Part shown: positions 16,787 through 25,992 of the stretch, one piece after another
Position numbering within the stretch: position 1 is the first letter of the stretch
How the letters are laid out: each line of letters opens with the position of its first letter
Origin: Sphingobium cupriresistens
Lineage (GTDB): Bacteria; Pseudomonadota; Alphaproteobacteria; Sphingomonadales; Sphingomonadaceae
Reading direction: 5' to 3'
Length of the DNA: 64,000 nt
Assembly: GCF_004152865.1 (NCBI RefSeq)
Contig: NZ_SEOO01000016.1
Coordinates: 1-64,000, forward strand
Made by a program: the position numbers and the translations under genes
Notes under the pieces: model-generated
Told to the model about the DNA's origin: nothing
Databases searched by the model: none
Seen by the model: only the letters and a program-made list of their open reading frames with translations

Positions 16787-17989
16787 ATGACCATCGCCGC
16801 CCACGCCTTCGTCCGCGACGTCAAGGTTCCCCTCGGACACGGCTCTACCGGACCTCTTGAACTCAATCTCGGCAGGCTGATGTCGGGGCGCTGCCTCATC
16901 CAGGGATCGTCCGGGGCGGGCAAGAGCCAGACCCTGCGCCGGATCATCGAGGAGGCCTTCGACTACCTCACCACCATCATCGTCGATCCGGAAGGCGAAT
17001 TCGCCAATCTCGCCCACCATATCGGAGCCACCACAGTGGCCGCGCGCGACTATGCCAATGACGGCCTTACCGCGCTGGCGCTGCGCAGCCGCCAGCATCG
17101 TATCGCGCTCCATCTCGACCTGAGCGATCTCGAACCCGATCACCGCATCGAAAAAGCCGCCTCCTTCTTTGCCGGCCTCCTGTCGGCTCCACGCGATCAT
17201 TGGGCCAATACCGTGCTGGTGTGCATCGACGAAGCGCACCTACTGGCACCGCACATGGCAGCATCGGCACGCGACGCAGAGACCCGCCGGCTTGGCGTCG
17301 CAACACTGACCGATATGTGCGCCCGGGGCCGCAAACGCGGGATCGGTACGATCATCGCCACGCAGCGTCTCGCCAAGCTCGCAAGCTCGGTAGTCTCCGA
17401 ACTCCACAATCACCTGATCGGCCTCAACATCTTCGACCGCGACGTCGCGCGTGCCGCTGACCTGTTAGGCTTCGGCAGCGATCAGGCCGCATTGCTTCGC
17501 CAGCTCCCGCCCGGCGAATTCTTTGCCTTCGGTCCGGCGCTGACGCCAGCTCCCGTCCTCGCCAAGATAGATCCGACGATCACGCCGCATATCGGTCGTA
17601 CGCCCGATCTTGTGGCGGCCGCCGATCTCGATCCTGCCCAGAGCCGCAGCTTGCTCGACCTTGAAGCCCTGCGTGAAATGTCGCCGGCAAAGCCAGGACA
17701 GGTGGCCTTGCGCGGTGTACGCGCGCTCGATGCCTTCCTGCTCGATCCGGCAGCGCCTTATGCGGCCCGCATCGTCGCGGCGCTTGGCAATATCGCACCC
17801 AATGCCACCACGGCGGACGATCTTTCCCGTCATCTCGCGCTGCCGGCAAACGATGTCGCCGCCGGCCTTGATCTACTCGCCGCGATCGGCGCATCGGACA
17901 CCATGCCGCGCGGCGACACACGCATTGCACGGCTCTCTGCGCGGCTGAGACTGCGGGTCGTCGATACGCCCGTCGTCGGTTTGGCCTGA
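16787..17989 (+). CDS. HerA/FtsK-like P-loop ATPase
   Basis: The 400-aa protein is a hexameric-type ATPase of the HerA/DUF87 class. It has Walker A GSSGAGKS (residues 40-47), IIVDPEGEF (64-72), Walker B LVCIDEAH (144-151) and a sensor region GIGTIIATQRLAKL. A winged-helix-like C-terminal region (about 320-400) may bind DNA. HerA-type enzymes pump or translocate DNA, often with a nuclease such as NurA; no NurA is visible. AAAGGAG precedes the ATG. It lies 9 bp before the SANT-repeat gene, so the two are very likely cotranscribed and may act together. Confidence 0.83.
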   Translation: MTIAAHAFVRDVKVPLGHGSTGPLELNLGRLMSGRCLIQGSSGAGKSQTLRRIIEEAFDYLTTIIVDPEGEFANLAHHIGATTVAARDYANDGLTALALRSRQHRIALHLDLSDLEPDHRIEKAASFFAGLLSAPRDHWANTVLVCIDEAHLLAPHMAASARDAETRRLGVATLTDMCARGRKRGIGTIIATQRLAKLASSVVSELHNHLIGLNIFDRDVARAADLLGFGSDQAALLRQLPPGEFFAFGPALTPAPVLAKIDPTITPHIGRTPDLVAAADLDPAQSRSLLDLEALREMSPAKPGQVALRGVRALDAFLLDPAAPYAARIVAALGNIAPNATTADDLSRHLALPANDVAAGLDLLAAIGASDTMPRGDTRIARLSARLRLRVVDTPVVGLA

Positions 17990-17998
17990 GTACGCGCC

Positions 17999-19282
17999 AT
18001 GACCCGTACACATTGTGATCTCGACGCCGATATCGTCGAACTGGCCGCCTTCGTACCGGAAGCCGAGGCACGCGAGACCACGCCGCTGGCCGAAATCGCC
18101 TTTCGTGCCGATGCATGGCTTCCCGGCGAAACCCAGCAATTGAAGGCGGCCTTCGTCCAGGACCATGGGCTCGACGAGATCGCCGGGCTTCTTGGCCGCT
18201 CTCGAACCGCCGTGGCGACGCGAATCCATGACTTGGGGCTCCGCCGAAATTCGAGGCGCAATTGGTGCGATTGGGAAGACGAGGAACTGGCGTGCTGCTA
18301 CAGCAATGAACCAACCGCAACACTGGCGGCCCGTCTGGCACGCGGCGTCAGTGCGATCTACGCCCGGGCGAAACTTCTTGGTCTCAGCGAACCAGCCGCC
18401 CAGCCCTATAGTGCATGGGAGGACGTGCAGATCCGGGCCGGCTATACGCGCGGCGTTCCCGTCGCGCAGATTTCCGGCCTCATCGGACGACCGCTAAGCG
18501 GCGTCATCTCGCGCGCATCGATGCTGGGCCTGCGTCATGCCTGCCAGCCGGACGACTGGAGCGATACCGAGACAGCACGCGCCCTCGCACTCGCCGCCAC
18601 AGGCGCGCGCTATATGGCCATTGCCCAAATGCTGGTTGAAGAAGGCTTTCCCGAGCGCAACAGCCGTAGCCTGGGCCAGCACCTTCGCAAGCTCGGCTAT
18701 GGGCGAGGCTGGGGACGTGCGTGGATCGCCGAAGAGGATGATCTCCTCCGCCACGCCTATACGACAGGCGCCAGTCTGACGCCGCTGCGCAAAAGGCTCG
18801 GCCGTTCTTCCCATTCCATCCGGTGGCGTGCCGAAGCCCTGAAGCTTCGCGGTACGCATGTCCGCCGCGATGGATTTCGACAGGGGCCGGTCTGGACTGC
18901 ACAGGAGGAAGCGCGTCTTCGCGCCGATTATGGCAAAATCCCGACGCGCGAAATCGCCGAGACACTGGGACGTGGGCTTCGTGCCGTGCTCTACCGCGCA
19001 AACCATCTGGGCCTCGTCCACGGGTTTATGCGCCCGTTCGGCAGTGATGAAGACCGGGCTATCCGAAACGCCTGGCTCCATGGCGTCTCGATGGTCGATG
19101 TCGCGCAGGCGCTCGGCCGCGATCCAGCGGTGATCGGCAAGCATGCGGCGCGGCTAGGCCACCGGTTCAATGATCCCGCGCGGCCAAGCCGGGGACCGCG
19201 AACGCGCCGGGCCAGCCGCACACCGGTGACCTTGGAAAGTCTCCTCGCTCTCGATCCACCCGATCTGCCGATCGCGGCCTGA
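17999..19282 (+). CDS. Protein of seven SANT/Myb-like HTH repeats
   Basis: The 427-aa protein is almost entirely tandem repeats of about 42-50 residues. Each has a Trp or aromatic start, an acidic first helix and a helix-turn-helix ending LG-R-S-x-x-A-V-x-x-R-A-x-x-L-G-L. Approximate positions are 40-82, 89-131, 137-179, 187-235, 242-285, 299-340 and 347-389; WIAEEDDLLRHAY and LGRSSHSIRWRAEAL show the pattern best. Such arrays bind extended DNA sites. The C-terminus is a short basic tail. The start is 9 bp after the HerA-like gene. Which site it reads is unknown. Confidence 0.75.
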   Translation: MTRTHCDLDADIVELAAFVPEAEARETTPLAEIAFRADAWLPGETQQLKAAFVQDHGLDEIAGLLGRSRTAVATRIHDLGLRRNSRRNWCDWEDEELACCYSNEPTATLAARLARGVSAIYARAKLLGLSEPAAQPYSAWEDVQIRAGYTRGVPVAQISGLIGRPLSGVISRASMLGLRHACQPDDWSDTETARALALAATGARYMAIAQMLVEEGFPERNSRSLGQHLRKLGYGRGWGRAWIAEEDDLLRHAYTTGASLTPLRKRLGRSSHSIRWRAEALKLRGTHVRRDGFRQGPVWTAQEEARLRADYGKIPTREIAETLGRGLRAVLYRANHLGLVHGFMRPFGSDEDRAIRNAWLHGVSMVDVAQALGRDPAVIGKHAARLGHRFNDPARPSRGPRTRRASRTPVTLESLLALDPPDLPIAA

Positions 19283-19321
19283 TCGATTTCCATTCCCGGT
19301 CAGCTCCCTCCGGAGGTCCCC

Positions 19322-19528
19322 ATGGCTCTGTCAGTCCTGCCCGCCTGCCTCTCACCGCTGAGAAGCCAATTATCCTCCTTCGATCGAGCCTATCGAATTG
19401 CGCTGAACCTGCGGCGAGCAACCGGCGTTGCTCATTATGTCGTGCACGGCATCGCGCCTTTCCAGGCCTATCGGGTCACGACACAGCCGCCGCCATGGCC
19501 TGACCGCTGGCTGGCGATGGTGGCATGA
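19322..19528 (+). CDS. Small hypothetical protein, 68 aa
   Basis: A strong ribosome-binding site (CCGGAGG) precedes the ATG, and the stop overlaps the next start (ATGATG), which supports a real gene. The product is short, weakly hydrophobic at the N-terminus and basic in the middle (SSFDRAYRIALNLRRATG). No family recognised. Confidence 0.5.
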   Translation: MALSVLPACLSPLRSQLSSFDRAYRIALNLRRATGVAHYVVHGIAPFQAYRVTTQPPPWPDRWLAMVA

Positions 19529-20439
19529 TGATGGCGCCACGATCGCCCGTCGTCGTGGCCTGGGGCGCCGGCACCAATTCCACCGCCATGATTATCGAAC
19601 TTGTCCGGCGCGGCGAAATCCCGGACATGGTCCTGCTGGCCGCCATGCCGGAACAGCCACATACACGCCGGCTCATCCCGATATTTCGCCAGTGGATGGA
19701 CGAACATGGCGTACCCAATGAGATCGTCGAATATCAGGCACGTTTCTTCAAGCATTGGCCACCTTATGGGTCGCTGCTCGAGGCGTCCCTGACGAATGGC
19801 ACCTTGCCCTCGATCGCATTCGGGCTTCACAGCTGTTCGTCTCGCCATAAAATTTCGCCTCAGGACAAATGGGTCAAGGCCTGGCCGCCGGCGCAACATA
19901 CCTGGGCGCATGGCGAGAAGGTCATCCGCCTCATTGGCTACGATTGCTCGGCACGCGACAACCAGCGCTATGCTCATCGTGCTGGGCATGTCGATCCGCT
20001 ATTCACTTACCGATATCCTCTACGAGAATGGGGTTTGACTCGAGAGGATTGCGAGCGCATTATTTTCGATGAAGGCCTTCCAAGCTTTTATAAAAGCTCA
20101 TGTTTTTTCTGCACGGCGATGCAGCCGGAGGAGGTCAGGGCACTAACGCGCGAGGAGTTGCGCCTCATCGTTCTTCTAGAAGCCCGCGCTGCCCCGCGGT
20201 TGAAAACCATTGAGGGACTATGGCGCAAATCGACACGTAAAAGGCCCGGATCGATGACCGCCTTCATTCGTAGCGAGCAACTGCTCGATGAACATGAAAT
20301 CGATCATATCATTGCGTCGGCTCCCTTGGACCTCCTGGCTTTTCAGCGCGGTGCCGCGACGATTTCGCCCGAAATGCGACCCCACATGCGCGAATGGCTG
20401 GACCGCTTCAATGCGGGTCTCGCTCATCGTGCAGCATGA
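19525..20439 (+). CDS. PP-loop ATPase, PAPS-reductase-like family
   Basis: The 304-aa protein has a variant PP-loop at residues 12-22 (VAWGAGTNSTA), a form seen in phage and plasmid members of the adenylyl-sulfate reductase-like superfamily rather than the usual SGGxDS. A Cys pair, SSCFFC, lies about residue 192 and could bind metal or accept sulfur. Members activate substrates by adenylation in sulfur-transfer or nucleotide-modification reactions. It ends the run that begins at 12.5 kb and is coupled to the small gene before it. A role in DNA or RNA modification is possible but not shown. Confidence 0.72.
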   Translation: MMMAPRSPVVVAWGAGTNSTAMIIELVRRGEIPDMVLLAAMPEQPHTRRLIPIFRQWMDEHGVPNEIVEYQARFFKHWPPYGSLLEASLTNGTLPSIAFGLHSCSSRHKISPQDKWVKAWPPAQHTWAHGEKVIRLIGYDCSARDNQRYAHRAGHVDPLFTYRYPLREWGLTREDCERIIFDEGLPSFYKSSCFFCTAMQPEEVRALTREELRLIVLLEARAAPRLKTIEGLWRKSTRKRPGSMTAFIRSEQLLDEHEIDHIIASAPLDLLAFQRGAATISPEMRPHMREWLDRFNAGLAHRAA

Positions 20440-20948
20440 CGGCTTAGATTTTACCTCGCTCGCCATTCACGATGTCGCTGCCGACGGAAAAAACGCATGT
20501 TTTTGATGCGTTGCAGCATGAGCTTGCAAGGCAAAAACATTGTGATAACCTTCCTCCAGACATCCTGAAACCTGCCCGCCACAGATCCCCAACCTGTGGT
20601 GGGCCGTTTCCGCTTTTTTGGCGATCGGTGACGACAAGGACGCCGATATTCCTCACCATCAGCCGTGTTACCTCCAAGCTCCATGCGTTCCTGATATACC
20701 GGCGCTGAAATTCTCCGAACCAGGGAGGGACGATCGTGCAGAGCACGGAGCAGTCGCATCGAGGGTCTTGCCCTTCGCGGCCGCAACATGCATCATACCG
20801 ATGGTCGCGGAGATCAAATCACCCCTGTGACTTGATAACCCAACCCACGGCCGCTTGCGCACCCGAGGGGGGCAGTCTGGGGTTCTAACGTCGTCAGGGC
20901 CGCGACAGCGCAGGAAGGCCCGCCACATGTTTCACGCGCTGGCGACCG
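20440..20948. other. 509-bp gap without a convincing gene
   Basis: Short frames exist on both strands but none has a good start site or recognisable product. The base composition is patchier than the neighbouring genes, with T-rich stretches near 20500 and 20610, which suggests decayed sequence at the junction between backbone and the catabolic cargo that follows. Confidence 0.4.
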
Positions 20949-22433
20949 TCATGTCGACGGCGGCGGGATAACACTCTCCAGATAGGCCTCCAGCCGATCC
21001 TGCTGATGGGCGACTGTTCGAGCGCCCACATAGCCATCCGGACGTATGAGCAGTGCCTCGCCATTGCAGAGCCCAAGCCCAGAATCCGGATCGGTAATGG
21101 CCCCGCCCGGTCCAAGGCTCCAGACATGCAATCCTGGCCGCGGACTCACTGGCAGCGCCTGCTGGCTACTGCCCACGAGCAATGTCCAGTGCGGACCACG
21201 CATCAGGTCGAACAATCGCCGTGTCTGCCCACCGGCGCCCCGCAGAACAACGTCCGGCATGCGATCACCGGCAGTGGGGCCAGACTTCGCTTCGACAGCG
21301 TCCAGCGCGAGCGATAATCCTCGGTAGCCAAGGTCGAGTTGTCGGACTTCACGCCCCCGCACCATGTTCCCTCGCTTTGCCTGTTCCAGCAAGACCGTCG
21401 ACAGACCCAGCATGGCGGCCGCGATCGGCCGGCGTTCCTCCTCGTAGCTCTCCAGAAGCGGGCAGGGTGCTCCGCCAAGGACGGCCGCCAGTTTCCACCC
21501 GAGATTATAGGCATCCTGTACGCTGGTATTCAGCCCCTGGCCCCCGGTCGGTGGATGAATGTGGGCCGCGTCTCCGATCAGCAGAATACGGCCGACCCGA
21601 TATCTGTCGGCAAGGCGTGCGTTCATGACATAGGCTGAAGCCCAGGAAATCGAGAAGACCCGCACATCGCTTCGGCCTGTGCGCTCACCGAGCATCCGGT
21701 TCAAACCTTCGACCGACAGATCGACATCGCCATTAAGGGGAACGGGCGCCTGAAGCTGGAACAGATCGGTCCCGGCAAGCGGACACGCAGAAATCTGCCA
21801 AGCCATGTCGCCTTCATTGAACTGGTGCCAGACATCCCGGCTGAGCCCGTCAAGCATGACATCGGCCATCATGGCGCGAACTCCCAATGTTTTGCCGGGA
21901 AATCCTATACCAAGCGCGTCGCGTACATAGCTGCGGCCGCCATCCGCCCCGACGAGATACCGCGCGCGGATCGTTTCCTCCCCGTCGGTTCGCGCGATCC
22001 GGGCGGTAACGCCGTCCTCATCCTGCGTAAACGCAATCAACTCGCACCCGAACTCGACCTGCCGCCCGAATTCGGCGAGCCGCTCGCGAAGGATGCGCTC
22101 TGTCAGGAACTGAGGGACCATTAGGGCCGTCGTGTACGGCTCGGCCGTTGTCGAAGGCTGCTCGGTAAACATCTCCTTGTCGATAAAGCTGCCGTCGTCC
22201 CGATATTCGCGCAGCGGCGGGTAAACGCCGCCTATGGCCATCAGTCGGTCGATGACGCCGAGATCCTCGAACACCTCCTGGGTCCGGGGCTGAATGCCTT
22301 TGCCCCGCGAACCGGTGAATGGGGCCTCGCGCTTTTCGATCAAACGAAACGACACGCCGCATCGCGCCAGGTCGATCGCAAGCGCAAGGCCGGCCGCGCC
22401 CGCGCCGCAGGTCAGCACGTCAATGGTCCGCAT
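20949..22433 (-). CDS. FAD-dependent aromatic monooxygenase (class A flavoprotein)
   Basis: The protein (about 494 aa from ATG 22433) matches the phenol hydroxylase / pentachlorophenol monooxygenase group. It has a Rossmann motif CGAGAAG (residues 9-15), the DG motif GADGGRS and the second FAD motif GDAAHIHPPTGGQGLN. A C-terminal thioredoxin-like tail (about 400-494) is usual for the group. It probably hydroxylates an aromatic or polyketide-like substrate with NAD(P)H and O2. The gene is divergent from marR with 56 bp between starts, and two copies of a palindromic site lie there, so MarR control is likely. An in-frame ATG at 22463 is less likely because it would cover the operator. Confidence 0.85.
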   Translation of the reverse strand: MRTIDVLTCGAGAAGLALAIDLARCGVSFRLIEKREAPFTGSRGKGIQPRTQEVFEDLGVIDRLMAIGGVYPPLREYRDDGSFIDKEMFTEQPSTTAEPYTTALMVPQFLTERILRERLAEFGRQVEFGCELIAFTQDEDGVTARIARTDGEETIRARYLVGADGGRSYVRDALGIGFPGKTLGVRAMMADVMLDGLSRDVWHQFNEGDMAWQISACPLAGTDLFQLQAPVPLNGDVDLSVEGLNRMLGERTGRSDVRVFSISWASAYVMNARLADRYRVGRILLIGDAAHIHPPTGGQGLNTSVQDAYNLGWKLAAVLGGAPCPLLESYEEERRPIAAAMLGLSTVLLEQAKRGNMVRGREVRQLDLGYRGLSLALDAVEAKSGPTAGDRMPDVVLRGAGGQTRRLFDLMRGPHWTLLVGSSQQALPVSPRPGLHVWSLGPGGAITDPDSGLGLCNGEALLIRPDGYVGARTVAHQQDRLEAYLESVIPPPST

Positions 22434-22451
22434 ATTCCACTTCCTGCAAAT

Positions 22452-22470
22452 TATGTGTATCACGCACGTA
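22452..22470. promoter_or_regulatory. Candidate MarR operator, copy 1
   Basis: TATGTGTATCACGCACGTA in the divergent promoter region. It shares the pattern ATGTGYAT-N3-GCACRTA with a second copy at 22502-22520 (15 of 19 bases identical), and the centres are 50 bp apart. Confidence 0.5.
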
Positions 22471-22489
22471 TTCTAGCCAGGATAGATCC

Positions 22490-22972
22490 ATGTCAACCAA
22501 TCATGTGCATGTTGCACATATTCGTGCCCAGCTTCCCAATTTGCACCGAGCGCTGATCGAGATCGTGAGCATCATGAACCGGCCCGATCGCGACGCCGCC
22601 ATGGTCGCTGCTGCAGGGCTGAGGCTGGACAGCGCCCTTTTTCCGGTACTCGCCTCTATCGAGAGGCTCGGCCCCATCGGCGTAGTCGATCTCGCCGGAC
22701 GGTTGGGGCGCGATTACACGACAGTCAGTCGCCAGGTCGCCAGGCTCGAAGACCTCGAGCTTGTCTCCCGCCAGAACAACGCGAGCGACAAACGGGTGCG
22801 CGAGGCGACCATCACGGCCAAGGGCAAGACCTCTACCGATGCCATCGACAGGGCCCGCGAGCGGATGGCGGTCCAGGCCTTCGCGAACTGGGCCAGCGAG
22901 GACTTCGATCAGCTCACGAGGCTGCTGGGGATGCTTGCCGACGCGATGGGAGCGAGCACCACGCCTGAATAG
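22490..22972 (+). CDS. MarR-family transcriptional regulator
   Basis: This 160-aa protein has a MarR winged helix: GPIGVVDLAGRLGRDYTTVS (HTH about residues 63-82), RQVARLEDLELVSR, then the wing with SDKRVREATITAKG. It likely represses itself and the divergent monooxygenase and responds to a phenolic ligand. Start ATG 22490 is used; a palindromic site lies within the first ten codons, so repression by occlusion is possible, or the true start could be downstream. Confidence 0.88.
   Translation: MSTNHVHVAHIRAQLPNLHRALIEIVSIMNRPDRDAAMVAAAGLRLDSALFPVLASIERLGPIGVVDLAGRLGRDYTTVSRQVARLEDLELVSRQNNASDKRVREATITAKGKTSTDAIDRARERMAVQAFANWASEDFDQLTRLLGMLADAMGASTTPE
22502..22520. promoter_or_regulatory. Candidate MarR operator, copy 2
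   Basis: CATGTGCATGTTGCACATA, with a perfect 7-bp inverted repeat (ATGTGCA, TGT, TGCACAT) at 22503-22519, just inside the marR coding start. Same pattern as copy 1. Confidence 0.55.
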
Positions 22973-23125
22973 CCAGGCATCGGCAAGCTGCGATCTGCCT
23001 CCATGCCGCAGCATAACCGCAAGGCATGAGAAACTATCGCTCGCAACTGCGAGACGGACTGCATTCAATCGGGCGACGACCGCCGGGGAGATATGCGCCG
23101 CGCCTTGCAAAGGTTCGTGCAATGG

Positions 23126-23189
23126 CGAATTCCGACCCGCGGCCCGCCGTTATCCGCTGACAGATCCCGAAAACGCACCGGGCAGTACC
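23126..23189 (+). repeat. Direct repeat A bracketing the dehydrogenase cargo
   Basis: A 64-bp stretch matches 27032-27101 at roughly 85 percent of positions apart from a 6-bp length difference. Shared blocks include CGAATTCCG, GCGGCCCGCCG, TATCCGCTGA and ACGCACCGGGC. In one frame both would read ARRYPLT followed by NAPG. The copies enclose adhP, the aldehyde dehydrogenase and lysR. The rest of the 358-bp gap (22973-23330) holds no gene I can support. Confidence 0.6.
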
Positions 23190-23330
23190 AGATATTCTGC
23201 TACTGGTTCTTCAAGAGATCGCCATTGCTCCCAGCCGCCCAGGCACACAACTCAAAGAGCTTGAGCGTGTCATGCGCTAGACAGCTTTTGTAGTATTCCG
23301 AGGAAAGTGACGTAAGATTGAATTCTATCT

Positions 23331-24362
23331 TTATGCGTTCTCAAGATCGAGAACGACACGTCCTTCGATCTGGCCTTTGTGCATGCGTGCGAAGACATCG
23401 TTGATATTTTCGAGGCTGTCTGTCGTCACGGTTGCTTTCACCTTGCCCTGTGCCGCGAAATCGAGCGATTCCTGCAAATCGAGCCGGGTTCCGACGATAG
23501 AGCCCCGCACGGTGATACCGTTGAGAACCGTGTCGAAAATCGACATCGGGAAATCGCCGGGCGGCAGGCCGTTCAGCGACACGGTTCCGCCACGTCTGAC
23601 CATGCCCATCGCTTGCTGAAAGGCCTTTGGCGAGACGGCAGTAACTAGGACCCCTTGCGCGCCACCGATCTCCTTGGTGATGAAACTCACGGGATCGACG
23701 TCACGCACGTTGACCGTGAGGGACGCGCCCAGAGATTGGGCGAGCTTCAGCTTTGCATCGTCGATATCGACGGCAACTACATTGAGGCCCATCGCCTTGG
23801 CGTACTGCACCGCCATATGTCCAAGGCCGCCAATGCCCGATATCGCTACCCAGTCGCCCGGCTTTGTGTCCGTGACTTTGAGACCCTTATAGACAGTCAC
23901 CCCCGCGCACAGGATCGGCGAGACGTCGACGAAGCCGATATTGTCGGGCAAGTGCCCCACATAATTGGCGTCGGCCAGTACATATTCGGCAAAGCTGCCG
24001 TTTACAGAATAGCCTGTATTCTGCTGCTCATGGCACAAGGTTTCCCAGCCGCCCAGGCAGTGTACGCAGTGGCCGCAAGCCGAGTAAAGCCAAGGCACGC
24101 CGACGCGGTCGCCTTCCTTCACATGAGTCACGCCCTGACCAACGGCTACCACATGGCCTGCACCCTCGTGTCCCGGGATGAAGGGCGGGTTCGGCTTGAC
24201 CGGCCAGTCTCCTTCGGCGGCATGAAGATCGGTATGACAAACACCCGTCGCGGCGATTTTGACGAGAATTTGCCCGGGTCCGGGCCGCGGCACCTGCACC
24301 TCTTCGATTACGAGGGGCTTCCCGAATTCCCGGACAACCGCTGCTTTCATAGTGCTCTGCAT
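23331..24362 (-). CDS. adhP: Zinc-dependent alcohol dehydrogenase
   Basis: The 343-aa protein belongs to the medium-chain AdhP group. Catalytic zinc ligands are Cys42 (GVCHTD), His65 (GHEGAGH) and Cys152 (ILCAG); structural zinc ligands are Cys96, 99, 102 and 110. The NAD-binding motif is GIGGLG near residue 178. It oxidises primary alcohols to aldehydes. A start at Met5 is also possible. An aldehyde dehydrogenase gene lies just upstream on the same strand, giving an alcohol-to-acid route. Confidence 0.93.
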   Translation of the reverse strand: MQSTMKAAVVREFGKPLVIEEVQVPRPGPGQILVKIAATGVCHTDLHAAEGDWPVKPNPPFIPGHEGAGHVVAVGQGVTHVKEGDRVGVPWLYSACGHCVHCLGGWETLCHEQQNTGYSVNGSFAEYVLADANYVGHLPDNIGFVDVSPILCAGVTVYKGLKVTDTKPGDWVAISGIGGLGHMAVQYAKAMGLNVVAVDIDDAKLKLAQSLGASLTVNVRDVDPVSFITKEIGGAQGVLVTAVSPKAFQQAMGMVRRGGTVSLNGLPPGDFPMSIFDTVLNGITVRGSIVGTRLDLQESLDFAAQGKVKATVTTDSLENINDVFARMHKGQIEGRVVLDLENA

Positions 24363-24430
24363 TGGGGTCTCGCTTCACAAGAATAGGCGTCACCGGCATG
24401 GCCGGTGCACGCAGTTCAACATCTCGCCGC

Positions 24431-25819
24431 TTAGAAGGGCGCGTCGATATCGACGACGTCGATCAGTTTGTGATTGACGAACTCCTTGATACCAAGACCG
24501 AGTAGTTCGCGCCCGTAACCGGATCGACGCACACCGCCGAACGGGAGATCGGCCTTCACCATGGTGGGGTGGTTGACGAAAACCATGCCTGTCGAAACCC
24601 GGCGCGCCACTTCGGCCCCATGGGCCGCGTCGGCAGTGAACACAGAGCCGCCCAGGCCAAAGGGCGAGTCGTTGGCGATGCGTACGGCATCGTCCTCATC
24701 ACGGGCACGAAACAGCATTGAGACCGGGCCGAAGAATTCCCAATGGCGGGCGGGGTTGTCCTCGCTGACATCTGTCAGGATGGTGGGCTGCACGAATGCA
24801 CCCTGATTGGGAACCTCGGGGCCGACGGTCGTTGCGGTCGCGCCATGTTCGACGGCTTTGGCAATCATGTCCTTGAGGCCGTCAGCAGCTTTCTGCGACG
24901 AAAGGGGCGCCAAGGTGGTCTCCGGATCGAACGGATCTCCCATGCGCAAAGCCGCGACGCCTTTGGTGTAGCTTTCCAGGAATTCATCGTAGATTTCGTC
25001 GGCAATGATCATCCGTTTGGATGAAACGCACACCTGGCCACCATTCCAGTGCCTGCCGAACACGGCCCATTTTACCGTCTTCTCCAGGTCGGCGTCCTTC
25101 AGGACGATGAAGGCGTCGGCCCCGCCCAGTTCCATCGTCGATTTCTTGAGTGCCTTGCCCGCGACCGAAGCCACGGCAGCACCGGCGGCTTCCGACCCGG
25201 TCAATGCAACGCCATGGACGCGAGGATCTTCCAGGATCAACTGCACCTGATCATGGCCGGCATAGAGATTGATGAATGCGTGCCGTGGCAGCCCCGCTTC
25301 CAGCATGAGCGCCTCGAATATCGCTGCGCACTGCGGGACGTTCGCCGCGTGCTTTAGCAGGATCGTGTTTCCAGCCGACAACTGCGGCGCGATGATCCGG
25401 GCGATCTGGTAATAAGGGAAATTCCAGGGCTCGATTGCGAGCAGCACGCCCAGCGGGTCATGGACGAGGATGGCGTCGCCTTCCGCCGAATCCGAAACGG
25501 GCAACTGCTCGGGCGCCAGCAGACGCTCGGCGTTGTCCGCATAATAATCGAAGATCGCTGCCGAGAGTTCAACTTCCGCATGGGCCTCTGAGATCAGCTT
25601 GCCCATTTCCAGGGTGAGCAGCGGGGCATATTTATCAGTGTCCCGCCGCAGGATGGCCGCCGCCGAGCGCATGACTTCTGAGCGTTCTGCAAAAGACGTT
25701 CGGCGCCACAACTGGAACGCCGCATCGGCGTCACCAATTGCCTGCCTGATTTCAGCTTCGGTCGCCGCTTCGAATTTCTTGAGGGTCTCACCGGTATAGG
25801 GGTTGGTCGTTTCGAACAT
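24431..25819 (-). CDS. NAD(P)-dependent aldehyde / succinate-semialdehyde dehydrogenase
   Basis: At about 462 aa, this is a full-length ALDH of the YneI/GabD-like type. From ATG 25819 (MFETTNPYTG) the general base is Glu230 (MELGGADAF) and the nucleophile is Cys264 (GGQVCVSS); PWNFPYYQ lies at 131-138. It oxidises a semialdehyde or short aldehyde to the acid. An upstream in-frame ATG at 25897 would add 26 residues of weak sequence. adhP follows after 68 bp, and a LysR regulator is divergent. Confidence 0.9.
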   Translation of the reverse strand: MFETTNPYTGETLKKFEAATEAEIRQAIGDADAAFQLWRRTSFAERSEVMRSAAAILRRDTDKYAPLLTLEMGKLISEAHAEVELSAAIFDYYADNAERLLAPEQLPVSDSAEGDAILVHDPLGVLLAIEPWNFPYYQIARIIAPQLSAGNTILLKHAANVPQCAAIFEALMLEAGLPRHAFINLYAGHDQVQLILEDPRVHGVALTGSEAAGAAVASVAGKALKKSTMELGGADAFIVLKDADLEKTVKWAVFGRHWNGGQVCVSSKRMIIADEIYDEFLESYTKGVAALRMGDPFDPETTLAPLSSQKAADGLKDMIAKAVEHGATATTVGPEVPNQGAFVQPTILTDVSEDNPARHWEFFGPVSMLFRARDEDDAVRIANDSPFGLGGSVFTADAAHGAEVARRVSTGMVFVNHPTMVKADLPFGGVRRSGYGRELLGLGIKEFVNHKLIDVVDIDAPF

Positions 25820-25992
25820 TCGCCAATTCTCTTTTGCCGAGTTGGCGTCGAGAAGTAGCGCTTTCCCCGTTGGTAGAGGTTCGAGCGTCGATGCCAACGA
25901 TTTTAATGCCTTGTTCTCATACCCATATGAGATGCCTACGGGTGAAGGACAATTAGCGAGACAGGCACATCACCTGTGCGTATGGCGCACTT

